In this document: in pieces, positions 35,964 through 44,890 of the stretch
Position numbering within the stretch: position 1 is the stretch's first letter
Layout: each line of letters opens with the position of its first letter
Assembly (NCBI GenBank): GCA_910587575.1
Contig: CAJULU010000029.1
Location: 1 to 54,728, forward strand
DNA length: 54,728 nt
DNA from: an uncultured Dorea sp.
GTDB lineage: Bacteria > Bacillota > Clostridia > Lachnospirales > Lachnospiraceae
Direction: 5' to 3'
Translations under genes and position numbers: made by a program
Notes under the pieces: generated by a model
What the model saw: only the letters and a program-made list of their open reading frames with translations
What the model was told of the DNA's origin: nothing
The model's database searches: none

Positions 35964-36698
35964 ATGAGCAAGTATATAATGCGTCTTGATGATGCGGCGG
36001 ACAGGAGGAATATCAAACGCTGGGATTCCATTGAAATGCTATTGGATAAATATGGAATCAAACCTCTGATAGGTGTGATTCCACAGTGTGAAGATCCGGG
36101 AATGAGTGATTATGAAATTGACACAGATTTTTGGAAACGTGTCCAGAACTGGATGGAAAAAGGTTATAGCATTGCAATGCACGGATATCAGCATGTACAT
36201 ATGACAGGCGAGGGGCGGGAAGGAATGAACCCTGTGAATAAAAGGTCTGAGTTTGCAGGAGAGCCCTTAGATGTTCAATGTAAAAAAATACAGAAGGGGG
36301 TACAGATATTTAGAGAACATGAAATAGAACCTCAAATATTTTTTGCACCATCGCATACATTTGATTTCAATACAATAGAAGCATTGAAATTGAATAGTAA
36401 TATCCGTGTTATTTCAGATACGGTTGCCAACAGTCCTTACTCCCAATATGGAATGACCTTTATACCGCAGCAGACCGGAAGGGCCCGGAAGCTGCCTTTA
36501 AGCGTTATTACATTTTGCTATCATCCAAACCAGATGGAGGAGCCGGATTTTCAAAACCTGGAAAAATTTCTGCAGCAAAATTATAAACACTTTATCAAAA
36601 TTGATGAATGCCTGAGTTCTGCAAGAAAAAAGAATGGCTATGATAAGGCGTTAAGCTATTTATATTTTAAGATCAGGCAATACAGGAGCAGCAGGTAA
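35964..36698 (+). CDS. DUF2334-type polysaccharide-deacetylase-like protein
   Basis: About 244 residues from ATG 35964 (GGGGG eight bases before; starts at 35949 and 35958 are less well placed). The N-terminus MSKYIMRLDDAAD carries the RxDD motif, and MHGYQHVH gives the metal-binding His pair of NodB-like deacetylases. A catalytic base lies in the middle and FYHPNQ-type residues near the end. No signal peptide, so it should work in the cytoplasm, for example on a lipid-linked or nucleotide-linked amino sugar. It overlaps the next start by one base. Confidence 0.75.
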   Translation: MSKYIMRLDDAADRRNIKRWDSIEMLLDKYGIKPLIGVIPQCEDPGMSDYEIDTDFWKRVQNWMEKGYSIAMHGYQHVHMTGEGREGMNPVNKRSEFAGEPLDVQCKKIQKGVQIFREHEIEPQIFFAPSHTFDFNTIEALKLNSNIRVISDTVANSPYSQYGMTFIPQQTGRARKLPLSVITFCYHPNQMEEPDFQNLEKFLQQNYKHFIKIDECLSSARKKNGYDKALSYLYFKIRQYRSSR

Positions 36699-38491
36699 TG
36701 TTCGAATATTCCTATTATGATAAAAAAATATATAATACATGTAACGATCTTTCTATATCTGCCTTGCCGGATTCGTTTTTAAAAATTACCGATATAGAAG
36801 CTGTCCGGGTATCATGCTGGGGAGAGCACTGCCTGGAGTGTGGTGCACCGGAATGTTATGACAGCTGTGAAATGTATGAGGCCCGCCAGGATCAAAGGTG
36901 CAGAAGATTCGTATACGGAATGTGGTATCGTAATGACGCAGAAGATGTATATGGCATAGACATAAGATTAAAAAAATGGGCAAAATTAAGAACCATTATA
37001 AGAAAAGCCTCTATAGAGCCGGACAAATCAGTAAAGTTGGATAGAATTACCAGACGGCTGGGGTTTACAGTGAGAATCATATCAAATATACTGTCTCCTG
37101 TTATTAAAAATTACAAATTGAGCAGAGGGGTTGAATGGTACAAAGGGAAAATAGCAGAATACATGAATGGTACTAATGCGGATACTGATATTTTCTTGTT
37201 TCATGCGTACCTGTACGGCAGAGAAAACCGCAATATGATGGTTGAAGTGAATGTGGGACGCACGCCGGTATTTAAGACATCCATGCATCTGACTCCGGGA
37301 TGGAACGAGAAAATCATAGATTTAAAGTCAGCGATAGACAAAGTAGATTCATCGGAACAAACCAGCGACCTGATTCTGTATCAGGAGGGAAATGAAGAAT
37401 TAGAGATACATATTGGATTTTGCGACATTGTAAAATTAAGAAAGAATATGAAGCATAAATATCCTGCAGCCAAGGTTAAATGCGTGATCTGGGATCTGGA
37501 CCGGACTTTATGGAACGGCATACTGATTGAAAGCAGCCCTGATGAGCTGGAACTGAGAGAGGGTGTATTAACAACATTAAAGAGTCTGGATGAGCGGGGA
37601 ATTATTCAGGCTGTCGTAAGTAAAAATAATTATGATGAGGCTGCAGATGTGCTGAAAAGACTGGGGGTATCCGAGTATTTTGTCGCTTTGATGATTAATT
37701 GGAATCCCAAAAGTGACAATATCATAAAGTTAGAGGAAATGCTGAATATCAACCGTGATACCTTTGCCTTTATAGACGATTCCATTTACGAAAGAAAGGA
37801 AGTAAGTTCTGTAATAGAAAATATAAGAGTATATGACGAGACTATGATACCTGGTTTACTGGATTTTCCTGAGTTTGATGTAATTGTGACTGAAGACAGC
37901 AAAAACAGGAGAAAAATGTATCAGACAGAAGCGGCCAGGAATAGAATCAAAACAGAATATAAAGATAATCTGGCTTTTTTAAGGCAGTGTTCCCTTTGTT
38001 CAGAAGTAAAAAAATTAGAAACAAGAGATGAACTCAATAGAAGCTATGAGCTTATAAATCGTACAAACCAGCTGAATTTATCAGGGAAAAGATATTCATT
38101 TGATGACTTTTGTGAAAGAAATGAAAAATCTACATTTTATATTGTAAGATGTTGGGATCAGTATGGAGACTATGGGCAGATTGCTGTCATCCACTTTGCC
38201 GTTGAAGATGACCGTCTGATTGTGGATGAGTTTGCCATGTCATGCAGAGTTGCAAGAAAGTATGTGGAAAGCGCATTGTTAAATTATTTTATGGATGAGT
38301 ATGACAAAAAAGGGATCACAATGATAGGAGCAAATAACAGGAAGAACAAGCTGCTCATTGAAACATTAAAGGAGATAGGGTTTAAAGATAAGAGTAATAG
38401 TGAAGAAACCTTAAGGTTAGAGTTTTCAGATGGGATGTTGCTGAACAGTGACATAGTAAAGATTCAAGAGAAGGCTGATACGGCGGAATGA
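36698..38491 (+). CDS. Second FkbH-like HAD protein with Cys-rich N-terminus
   Basis: A 597-residue protein. HAD motif I is WDLDRTLWNG (265-274), SKNNYDEA follows near 308, and FIDDSIYER marks the acidic motif near 365. The C-terminal third resembles the GNAT part of FkbH proteins (LINRTNQLNLSGKRYS). Unlike the 14161 protein it starts with a cluster of cysteines (Cys40, 45, 48, 53, 57 and 68 in CLECGAPECYDSC and nearby) and a beta-rich region near 160-245. No ACP gene adjoins it; it may share the ACP at 16886 or act on a free substrate. GC is lower than that of the flanking genes. Confidence 0.75.
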   Translation: MFEYSYYDKKIYNTCNDLSISALPDSFLKITDIEAVRVSCWGEHCLECGAPECYDSCEMYEARQDQRCRRFVYGMWYRNDAEDVYGIDIRLKKWAKLRTIIRKASIEPDKSVKLDRITRRLGFTVRIISNILSPVIKNYKLSRGVEWYKGKIAEYMNGTNADTDIFLFHAYLYGRENRNMMVEVNVGRTPVFKTSMHLTPGWNEKIIDLKSAIDKVDSSEQTSDLILYQEGNEELEIHIGFCDIVKLRKNMKHKYPAAKVKCVIWDLDRTLWNGILIESSPDELELREGVLTTLKSLDERGIIQAVVSKNNYDEAADVLKRLGVSEYFVALMINWNPKSDNIIKLEEMLNINRDTFAFIDDSIYERKEVSSVIENIRVYDETMIPGLLDFPEFDVIVTEDSKNRRKMYQTEAARNRIKTEYKDNLAFLRQCSLCSEVKKLETRDELNRSYELINRTNQLNLSGKRYSFDDFCERNEKSTFYIVRCWDQYGDYGQIAVIHFAVEDDRLIVDEFAMSCRVARKYVESALLNYFMDEYDKKGITMIGANNRKNKLLIETLKEIGFKDKSNSEETLRLEFSDGMLLNSDIVKIQEKADTAE

Positions 38492-38514
38492 GATGTAAAT
38501 GAGGGGATTTTTCA

Positions 38515-40824
38515 GTGAAACTATATAGCTTTGACATATTCGACACGTTAATAACCAGAACTACGGCGACACCCAGAGGGATTTTTGCCTTAATGCAGAA
38601 ATGCCTGAATGAAGACAGCAGCTACTCTGATATTCCGGTAAATGTAAGAAATAACTTTTATCATCTGCGTATACAGAACGAGGCGGTGGCCCGTAATACC
38701 TTTCTCAGCGATACCGTGAAGGACATTACCCTGGAACAGATCTACCAGTGCATGAAAGGGACGGCAGATCTGTCGGATGTACAGGCAGAGAGGCTTGAGG
38801 AACTGGAGATTCAGACGGAATGTGAAAACAGTATTCCCATAGAAGAAAATATCTGCCATCTGAAAAATTTAACAGAACAGGGGAAGCGGGTGATCCTGGT
38901 TTCCAATATGTACTTATCACAGGAAGTCATCCGTCGTATGCTGGTGCAGGCAGACCCTGTATTTGCGGATATCACCATGTATGTATCCAGCGAATCGGGA
39001 AAGACCAAGGGAACCTGGACCTTGTATGATTATGTAAAACGCCGGGAGCAGACAGAATATGGGGAGTGGGAACATTTTGGCGATCATCCCATTCTGGACG
39101 TGGAGATTCCCCGGAAACTTGGCATGGCGGCCAATCAGTATACTCCGGCGGTCTGCCTGCCCTGGGAGCAGGAATTCCTGCGTGACCGGGAGGGAAACGC
39201 CGCACTGCAGCTGCTGATCGGGGCCTCCTTAAATGCCAGGCGCAAAATGAAAAAGGGATATTCCTACACGGTGGGCGCCGGATATGGCGGCGTTCTCTTT
39301 TATCCCTATGTGGAATGGCTTCTGCAGGAAAGTCTCAGAAAAGGGATACGCCGTCTGTATTTTATTGCCAGGGACGGATATGTGCTGAAGGAAATCGCAG
39401 ACAGGATCATTGCGTATCGAAAACTGGGCATCAGAACCTGCTATCTGTATGGTTCCAGAAAAGCATGGCGGCTGCCCTCTGTGACCGTGGAAGATTTTGA
39501 TATGGAAGAATTTCTTACCTGGAACTATCCCGGGCAGATCTATTCCTATGAAGGGATTGCGCAGATTTTTGAGATGACCGTCTCTGAGCTTCAGCAGTTT
39601 CTGTCATTTCCTGTGGAAGAGAACGCAGAGATTTCCCAGGAGATTGTCCGGGAGGTTTTCCGGATGCTTGCGGCCAATCAGAAGGCAGTTGCGGACTATA
39701 TCCGGCAGCGGCAGAGTGAGAAAAGGAACGGAGCCGCAGAATATCTGAAGCAGGAAATCGGCAGGGAGGAAAGCCGGTTCGCATTTGTTGATCTCATCGG
39801 AAGCGGCTATACACAGAAATGTCTGGCCGGTCTGCTGTCCGGCTGGTATCGGGGCATGGTGGAGACTTTCTTTTATCGTCTGGACAGCTGCCGGACCTAT
39901 GAGAAAAACAGAAATTATTCTTTCTATCCGAACCGCTTGAAACTGGGAAACATCATTGAGGTTCTGTGCGGGGCAGATCATGGGCAGACGACCGGGTATA
40001 TCAAAGGGCATGACTCCAAAGAGGCGTGGAAGCCTGTGCTGGATGAGGATGAAGGACAGTTCCTGAACGAATATGGGTTCCAGGAATATTTAGAGGGAAT
40101 CCGTTCCTATACGGATGAACTGGTTTCACGCCATTTCTGGAATGATCCGTTTCTGCAGGATCTGAGCGTACCTACGCTGTATTTTGCATATATGGCAAAT
40201 GCGAAGGATATGGAATTATATCAGTATGTGGCAGATATGCCCTATGCAGTCCGGGGAACCGGAAATGAAGTAAAATGCTTTGCACCGGCGCTGTCTGACA
40301 AAGCGTTGAGACAGCTATATCTGTTTCATAAGGGGGAACCGGTAAGAAAGTATTATTCCGGGTATTCCCTGGAATTTTCACTTCTGCGGCTGACGGAGAA
40401 ACAGAAGAAGAAAAAAGACTGGTATGAAAAATATGGAGAGGCAGCAGTCTTCCGATGGATCCGGAAACAGATCGTAAAACGGTCGGGGATCCGGAGAATC
40501 ACCAGTAAGTATGAGATGATTGCTGACCGCATTATCCTGTATGGGGCAGGAAAAAGAGGACAATTATTATATCAGCAGCTAACAGAAGGAAAAGAATACC
40601 ATGCGCAGATACTGGCCTGGATTGACCGGAATGCAGAAGCGTGCAGGGAGAACGGGCTGGATGTGTGGGGGATAGAAAAGATTTCTGAGGCGCCGGCCTA
40701 TGACCAGGTGGTGATCGCAGTACTGGACAAGGGGGCGGCGGAAGAGATTATGAAATCGCTGACAGATTCTGGAGTTCCCGGTTATAAGATCCTGTGGATC
40801 CGGCCGGATCCAATGGTGAGATGA
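38515..40824 (+). CDS. HAD-superfamily hydrolase-like protein with C-terminal Rossmann-like module
   Basis: A 769-residue protein starting at GTG with GAGGGG eight bases before. HAD motif I is SFDIFDTLITR (5-15), VSNMYLS is near 129 and GDHPILDVE is near 185, so residues 1-230 form a HAD fold of the COG5610 type seen beside glycosyltransferases. Residues 250-630 are an uncharacterised helical region with IARDGYVLKE and FVDLIGSGYTQK. The shared module is at the end (IILYGAGKRGQLLYQQL near 675). A sugar-phosphate phosphatase or regulator of glycan assembly is a plausible role. Confidence 0.7.
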   Translation: MKLYSFDIFDTLITRTTATPRGIFALMQKCLNEDSSYSDIPVNVRNNFYHLRIQNEAVARNTFLSDTVKDITLEQIYQCMKGTADLSDVQAERLEELEIQTECENSIPIEENICHLKNLTEQGKRVILVSNMYLSQEVIRRMLVQADPVFADITMYVSSESGKTKGTWTLYDYVKRREQTEYGEWEHFGDHPILDVEIPRKLGMAANQYTPAVCLPWEQEFLRDREGNAALQLLIGASLNARRKMKKGYSYTVGAGYGGVLFYPYVEWLLQESLRKGIRRLYFIARDGYVLKEIADRIIAYRKLGIRTCYLYGSRKAWRLPSVTVEDFDMEEFLTWNYPGQIYSYEGIAQIFEMTVSELQQFLSFPVEENAEISQEIVREVFRMLAANQKAVADYIRQRQSEKRNGAAEYLKQEIGREESRFAFVDLIGSGYTQKCLAGLLSGWYRGMVETFFYRLDSCRTYEKNRNYSFYPNRLKLGNIIEVLCGADHGQTTGYIKGHDSKEAWKPVLDEDEGQFLNEYGFQEYLEGIRSYTDELVSRHFWNDPFLQDLSVPTLYFAYMANAKDMELYQYVADMPYAVRGTGNEVKCFAPALSDKALRQLYLFHKGEPVRKYYSGYSLEFSLLRLTEKQKKKKDWYEKYGEAAVFRWIRKQIVKRSGIRRITSKYEMIADRIILYGAGKRGQLLYQQLTEGKEYHAQILAWIDRNAEACRENGLDVWGIEKISEAPAYDQVVIAVLDKGAAEEIMKSLTDSGVPGYKILWIRPDPMVR

Positions 40825-40890
40825 GTGTAGCGGGAAGGTGGAGGATAATGTGATCAGTTGGTGCGGCGGAGATTACAAGAGGATTGATTT

Positions 40891-43800
40891 ATGCTTTTGA
40901 GTGAAAGGATTGGGAGAATGGCGGAATTGCATATAGATCATAAAAAAGTGAACGGACAGAACGGTACGGAGACAGACAGGATGATCTATGATTATCTTGA
41001 GGCCGGGATCAAGGATTATTATGACGAGGAGATTGCAGATGAGCCGCATTTCCAGGTCTGGTATCAGCTGTCCAGCCTGCGGACAGGACTGTTAAGCTGG
41101 TATCCCTTCCGGGAACATGCAGAAGTTCTGGAGATCGGCGCCGGATTCGGCGCTCTTACCGGGCTTCTGTGTGACCGTTGCGCCCATGTGACGGCAACGG
41201 AACGTTCGGCTTACCGGGCTTCGGCGCTTGCGAAGCGGTGGAACGTTAAGAACAATCTGGATGTTTACGCAGGTGAATGGAGCGAGATCCGGTTTGATAA
41301 GAAATTCGATTATATCGTACTTACAGGAATTCTGGAAAGGGTATGCAAAGGTTCCTGGATCCGCAGGGATTATGCGGATTATCTGAAGAAAGTTTCCGGG
41401 CTTCTGAAAGAGGACGGACTTCTTCTGATGGCTGTGGATAACCGCCTGGGGCTGAAGTATTTCTGCGGAGCCCGGGAATCCCACGGCGGGAAGGCTTTTG
41501 AGGGAATTGACAATTATCCCCAGGGAACCAGAGGGTATTCCTTCAGCCGGGAAGAATTAAAGGACATCCTTACGAAAGCCGGCCTTGGAAAGCTGCGTTT
41601 TTACTATCCTCTGCCGGATTATAAGCTGCCGCAGATGGTTTATTCAGACGAACATCTGCCGGAGCCGGGGCTGAGGGAGAGGCTGATTACCTATGATCTG
41701 AACCACAGCTCACTGGTGGCCGTGGAACGGGAGCTGTATCGGGATGTGCTGGAGAATGGCGTGTTTCCGTTTTTCGCAAATTCTTTTTTTGTTGAATGCG
41801 GGAAAGACCGGGTTCAGGAAGAGCCGGGGATTACTTTATGCGGCTTATACGGGCAGGCTGTGGAGACAGCTATGAAAAAGACGGGGAGAGAACCAGAGGC
41901 AGGAATACCGGAACCGGCCGCCGGGGCAGGGTCCCAGGTAGTCTATGCCGCCGTGTCAACGGACCGTGGAAGGAAGCGGGGATATGCAACCACGATCCGC
42001 ACAGATGGAACCGTCAGAAAGACGCCCCTGTTTCCGGAAGGAAAAGAGAATGCGAGAAACCTGTATGACAATATCGAAGATCTGAGGCAGCATGGGATTC
42101 CGGTTGTGGATCATCAGCTGTTACCGGATGGAAGCCTGGAAATGCCGTATATTTCATGGCCTACTCTGTCAAACTATATCAAAGAGGTTATAAAAGAAGA
42201 CCAGGAAGCATTCTTATCTCTGATAGACCGTATTTATGAGTATATCTTAAAGTCATCTGACCAGGCGCCTGATTCTGAGAATGCTTTGCTGTCTGTGCGG
42301 CCAGACTGCAGCAGCCAGCAAGACTGCAGCAGCCAGAAAGACGGAAAGGAAGGAAACTGTAGTCTGGGCGCCGGAGGTTTCGGCCCGGTTCTGCGGAAAG
42401 CTTACATGGAATTAATTCCGCTTAACTGCTTTTATCACCCGGATACGAAAGAATTCCTGTATTTTGACCAGGAATTTGTCCGTGAGAACTATCCGGCGAA
42501 ATACGTGCTGTTCCGTGCCATTCACTACATTTACTGTTTTACGCCCAATGCAGAGCTGTACTATCCGAAGCAGAAGCTGATTGAAAAATATGGGATGAAA
42601 GACACCTGGCAGCTTTACTGGCAGGAAGAGCAGAGGTTTCTGGATGAGGTGCGCAACCACAGGAAGTATCAGCAGTTTTACCGTTGGGCGGCCATAGACA
42701 GAAAACGGATCCAGGCCAATGTAAAACGTCTGGAATCCGAGGAAGAAACCATTGCAGACTACAAGATTTCCGATAAGATGAAGAAGACCTGGAAGGTGGA
42801 GCTTGATATGCTGGACGAGGTAAACCGTATCTGCCGTAAGTACCATCTTACCTGGTTCCTGGTACACGGAAGTCTCCTGGGCGCAGTCCGTCACAAAGGG
42901 TTTATTCCGTGGGATGATGACCTGGATATCGCAATGCCAAGGAAGGATTACAACCGTTTTTTACGTGTGGCCAGAAAGGAGCTGAAAGAACCGCTTTCCA
43001 TCCATACGCCGGAGACAGAGAAGGACATCTTCTGGGGCGGATTTGCCCGGGTGCGCAATAGCCGGACCACGGGGATCGAGGCCAGGGAACTGAGCCATAA
43101 GGGAAATCTGGGGATCTGGATTGACATTCTCCCACTGGACGTATGCACCATGGATGAGAAATTGTTTGAGAAGAAGGAGAAACGGATCCGTCACTGCCAC
43201 CGCCTGCTGCTGGCGAAGATTTACGGAAATGATTTCGAGCGTTACATGGACATGGGGCCTCTGATGTGGAACGGATACCGGCTGCTTTCCCGTCTCTATC
43301 CTCACAAAGTGCTGTGCCGTATGCTGAACCGGGCGATGCTGTTATATACGGATACGCAGTCAGAGGATGTGGCCATGTTTACTGGATATTATAAGCACAG
43401 GCGCCTGAGTGCCGGGGATTTTAAAAAGCCGGTTCTTCTGGAGTTCGAACAGCGGAAATATCCGGCGCCCGAAGGGTATGAAAATTATCTGTTTATGAGT
43501 ATGGGAAAGGATTTTATGAAATATCCGCCAAAGGAACAGCGGAAACCGAAGCATACGGGGATCTTTGACCCGGAGAAGCCCTATGAAGACTATCAGAAGA
43601 TGCTGACGGGTATGTTTGAGAACGTGAAGGGCAGGAAAATTATTCTGTTCGGTGCCGGTATGATGATGGAAGATTATATGAAGAAATGGGGGAACCGTTA
43701 CCGGCCGGATTTCCTTGTGGATAATGACGAAAATAAATGGGACAGGCAGCGTTTCGGGATTCCCATCAAGTCGCCGGAGGAAATTCTTAAGATACCGGAA

Positions 43801-43932
43801 GGAAAGCGGCGGCTGATTATCTGCAGCTTTTATTATAAGGAGATTCAGAAGCAGCTGGAGCAGATGGGGATTCATGACTATTGCGTCTATGTGCAGCATG
43901 TGGAATGGATTGTCAAGTCGGAAGAGTCGTAA
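40891..43932 (+). CDS. Three-part fusion: SAM methyltransferase, LicD phosphotransferase and Rossmann-like module
   Basis: A 1013-residue protein with AAGAGGA before its ATG. Residues 60-290 are a class I methyltransferase (motif I EIGAGFG, 81-87). Residues 300-600 are an unassigned, kinase-like part with YMELIPLN and FLYFDQEF, interrupted by a low-complexity Cys/Ser/Gln linker (472-483) made of two 18-base tandem repeats. Residues 640-870 are a LicD domain (LVHGSLLGAVRHKGFIPWD followed by DDLDIAM). The last 100 residues are the shared module (IILFGAGMMMEDYMKKW). It would methylate and phospho-decorate one acceptor in a single protein. The mid-part deserves structural modelling. Confidence 0.8.
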   Translation: MLLSERIGRMAELHIDHKKVNGQNGTETDRMIYDYLEAGIKDYYDEEIADEPHFQVWYQLSSLRTGLLSWYPFREHAEVLEIGAGFGALTGLLCDRCAHVTATERSAYRASALAKRWNVKNNLDVYAGEWSEIRFDKKFDYIVLTGILERVCKGSWIRRDYADYLKKVSGLLKEDGLLLMAVDNRLGLKYFCGARESHGGKAFEGIDNYPQGTRGYSFSREELKDILTKAGLGKLRFYYPLPDYKLPQMVYSDEHLPEPGLRERLITYDLNHSSLVAVERELYRDVLENGVFPFFANSFFVECGKDRVQEEPGITLCGLYGQAVETAMKKTGREPEAGIPEPAAGAGSQVVYAAVSTDRGRKRGYATTIRTDGTVRKTPLFPEGKENARNLYDNIEDLRQHGIPVVDHQLLPDGSLEMPYISWPTLSNYIKEVIKEDQEAFLSLIDRIYEYILKSSDQAPDSENALLSVRPDCSSQQDCSSQKDGKEGNCSLGAGGFGPVLRKAYMELIPLNCFYHPDTKEFLYFDQEFVRENYPAKYVLFRAIHYIYCFTPNAELYYPKQKLIEKYGMKDTWQLYWQEEQRFLDEVRNHRKYQQFYRWAAIDRKRIQANVKRLESEEETIADYKISDKMKKTWKVELDMLDEVNRICRKYHLTWFLVHGSLLGAVRHKGFIPWDDDLDIAMPRKDYNRFLRVARKELKEPLSIHTPETEKDIFWGGFARVRNSRTTGIEARELSHKGNLGIWIDILPLDVCTMDEKLFEKKEKRIRHCHRLLLAKIYGNDFERYMDMGPLMWNGYRLLSRLYPHKVLCRMLNRAMLLYTDTQSEDVAMFTGYYKHRRLSAGDFKKPVLLEFEQRKYPAPEGYENYLFMSMGKDFMKYPPKEQRKPKHTGIFDPEKPYEDYQKMLTGMFENVKGRKIILFGAGMMMEDYMKKWGNRYRPDFLVDNDENKWDRQRFGIPIKSPEEILKIPEGKRRLIICSFYYKEIQKQLEQMGIHDYCVYVQHVEWIVKSEES
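42304..42339 (+). repeat. 18-base tandem repeat in the linker of the fusion protein
   Basis: GACTGCAGCAGCCAG(C/A)AA occurs twice in a row and encodes DCSSQQ and DCSSQK. It lies between domains, keeps the frame, and is a likely site of length change. Confidence 0.8.
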
Positions 43933-43954
43933 AGGTCTGCCATAAAGGTCTGTG

Positions 43955-43996
43955 GAACCATTGTAGGCGAACCATTGTAAGCGAATCATTGTAAAG
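43955..43996. repeat. Three imperfect 14-base tandem repeats before the TagD-like gene
   Basis: GAACCATTGTAGGC, GAACCATTGTAAGC and GAATCATTGTAAAG follow each other directly. A second small duplication (AAAGGTCTGCCAT and AAAGGTCTGTGG) precedes them at 43931-43955. They sit in the 79-bp gap before the last gene of the operon, next to its GGAGAGCAGG site. Confidence 0.75.
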
Positions 43997-44011
43997 GAGA
44001 GCAGGAACAGA

Positions 44012-44797
44012 ATGCAGAGCGGAAAAAAATATAAAAAAGGGTATGTACCTGGCGTATTTGACTTGTTCCATATCGGACATCTGAATCTGATCCGGCGTGC
44101 AAAGGAGCAGAGCGAGTATCTGCTGGCCGGAGTTTTATCAGATGAACTGGTGGAGCATTTCAAAGGGAAGAGGCCGTACATTCCTTTCGAGGAGAGGATT
44201 GAGATTGTAGGCGCAATCCAGGGAGTGGATGAGGTGGTAAAGGTTGATTTTTTCAATACGGTGAAAATGGAGGCCTGGAAGCTGTATCATTATGATGCGT
44301 ATTTTTCTGGGGATGACCACCAGAATCAATGGGAAAGGGAACAGAAGGAACTGCGGGCGGTAGGGTCGGATATTGTCTATCTGCCCTATACCCGGAGTAC
44401 CAGTTCAACGATGATTAAGCAGCAGATACGGGGAACGCAGAAGAAGGAGCGTCTGTATCTGTTTGGTGCGGGCAGGATCGGGCAGAAGGCACTGGCAGAG
44501 TGGAGAGAGGATGAGAAGAAGCGAAGCCGGTGGGAGTTCGCCGGATTTCTGGATAACCAGCCTGAGAAGCATCTGACACGGATCCAGGGGCTGCCGGTGT
44601 ACCGGCCGGAGGATTTAAAGCGGCTGGAGGAAACCTGCGGACTGGGGGAGAAGCAGGAGTTCTCGGTCGTGGTTACTATGAAGGATAAGGAAGAGGCGCT
44701 GGAGCAATTGCGGGAGTGCGGGATTTTTGCATTACGAACTTACTGTAATGAGGAAGGAGATACGCTGTCTGGAGCTTTCAAGACAGGAAGAGATTGA
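44012..44797 (+). CDS. TagD-like cytidylyltransferase with C-terminal Rossmann-like module
   Basis: A 261-residue protein. Residues 1-145 match the cytidylyltransferase at 19384: HxGH (DLFHIGHLN, His20 and His23), KRPYIPFEER and TSSTMIKQQ. The C-terminal 110 residues are the shared module (LYLFGAGRIGQKALAEW followed by FAGFLDNQPEK). The companion at 19384 lacks the module. It is the last gene of the operon, before a strong terminator, and should make a second CDP-linked donor for the LicD part of the preceding gene or for the TagF-like enzymes. Confidence 0.8.
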   Translation: MQSGKKYKKGYVPGVFDLFHIGHLNLIRRAKEQSEYLLAGVLSDELVEHFKGKRPYIPFEERIEIVGAIQGVDEVVKVDFFNTVKMEAWKLYHYDAYFSGDDHQNQWEREQKELRAVGSDIVYLPYTRSTSSTMIKQQIRGTQKKERLYLFGAGRIGQKALAEWREDEKKRSRWEFAGFLDNQPEKHLTRIQGLPVYRPEDLKRLEETCGLGEKQEFSVVVTMKDKEEALEQLRECGIFALRTYCNEEGDTLSGAFKTGRD

Positions 44798-44842
44798 TTT
44801 CAATTAAGGATGACTAAAATATTATTATTGCTGTGTGAAATA

Positions 44843-44882
44843 ACATTGGGCTGTATTCATTAATTATCAGCCCAATGTTTTT
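44843..44882. terminator. Intrinsic terminator ending the glycan operon
   Basis: A perfect 11-bp stem ACATTGGGCTG / CAGCCCAATGT (44843-44853 with 44868-44878), a 14-base loop and a T-run. It lies between the convergent operon and the leftward TPR-glycosyltransferase genes. Confidence 0.8.
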
Positions 44883-44890
44883 AATACAAT

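Noticed and set aside
43955..43996. Tandem repeats as a CRISPR array
   Set aside because: Units are 14 bases with no spacers and there are no cas genes nearby.
43360..44256. Long open frame of 298 codons on the minus strand
   Set aside because: It lies opposite the end of the LicD fusion gene and the start of the TagD-like gene, both of which have clear domains. It has no ribosome-binding site or recognisable family.
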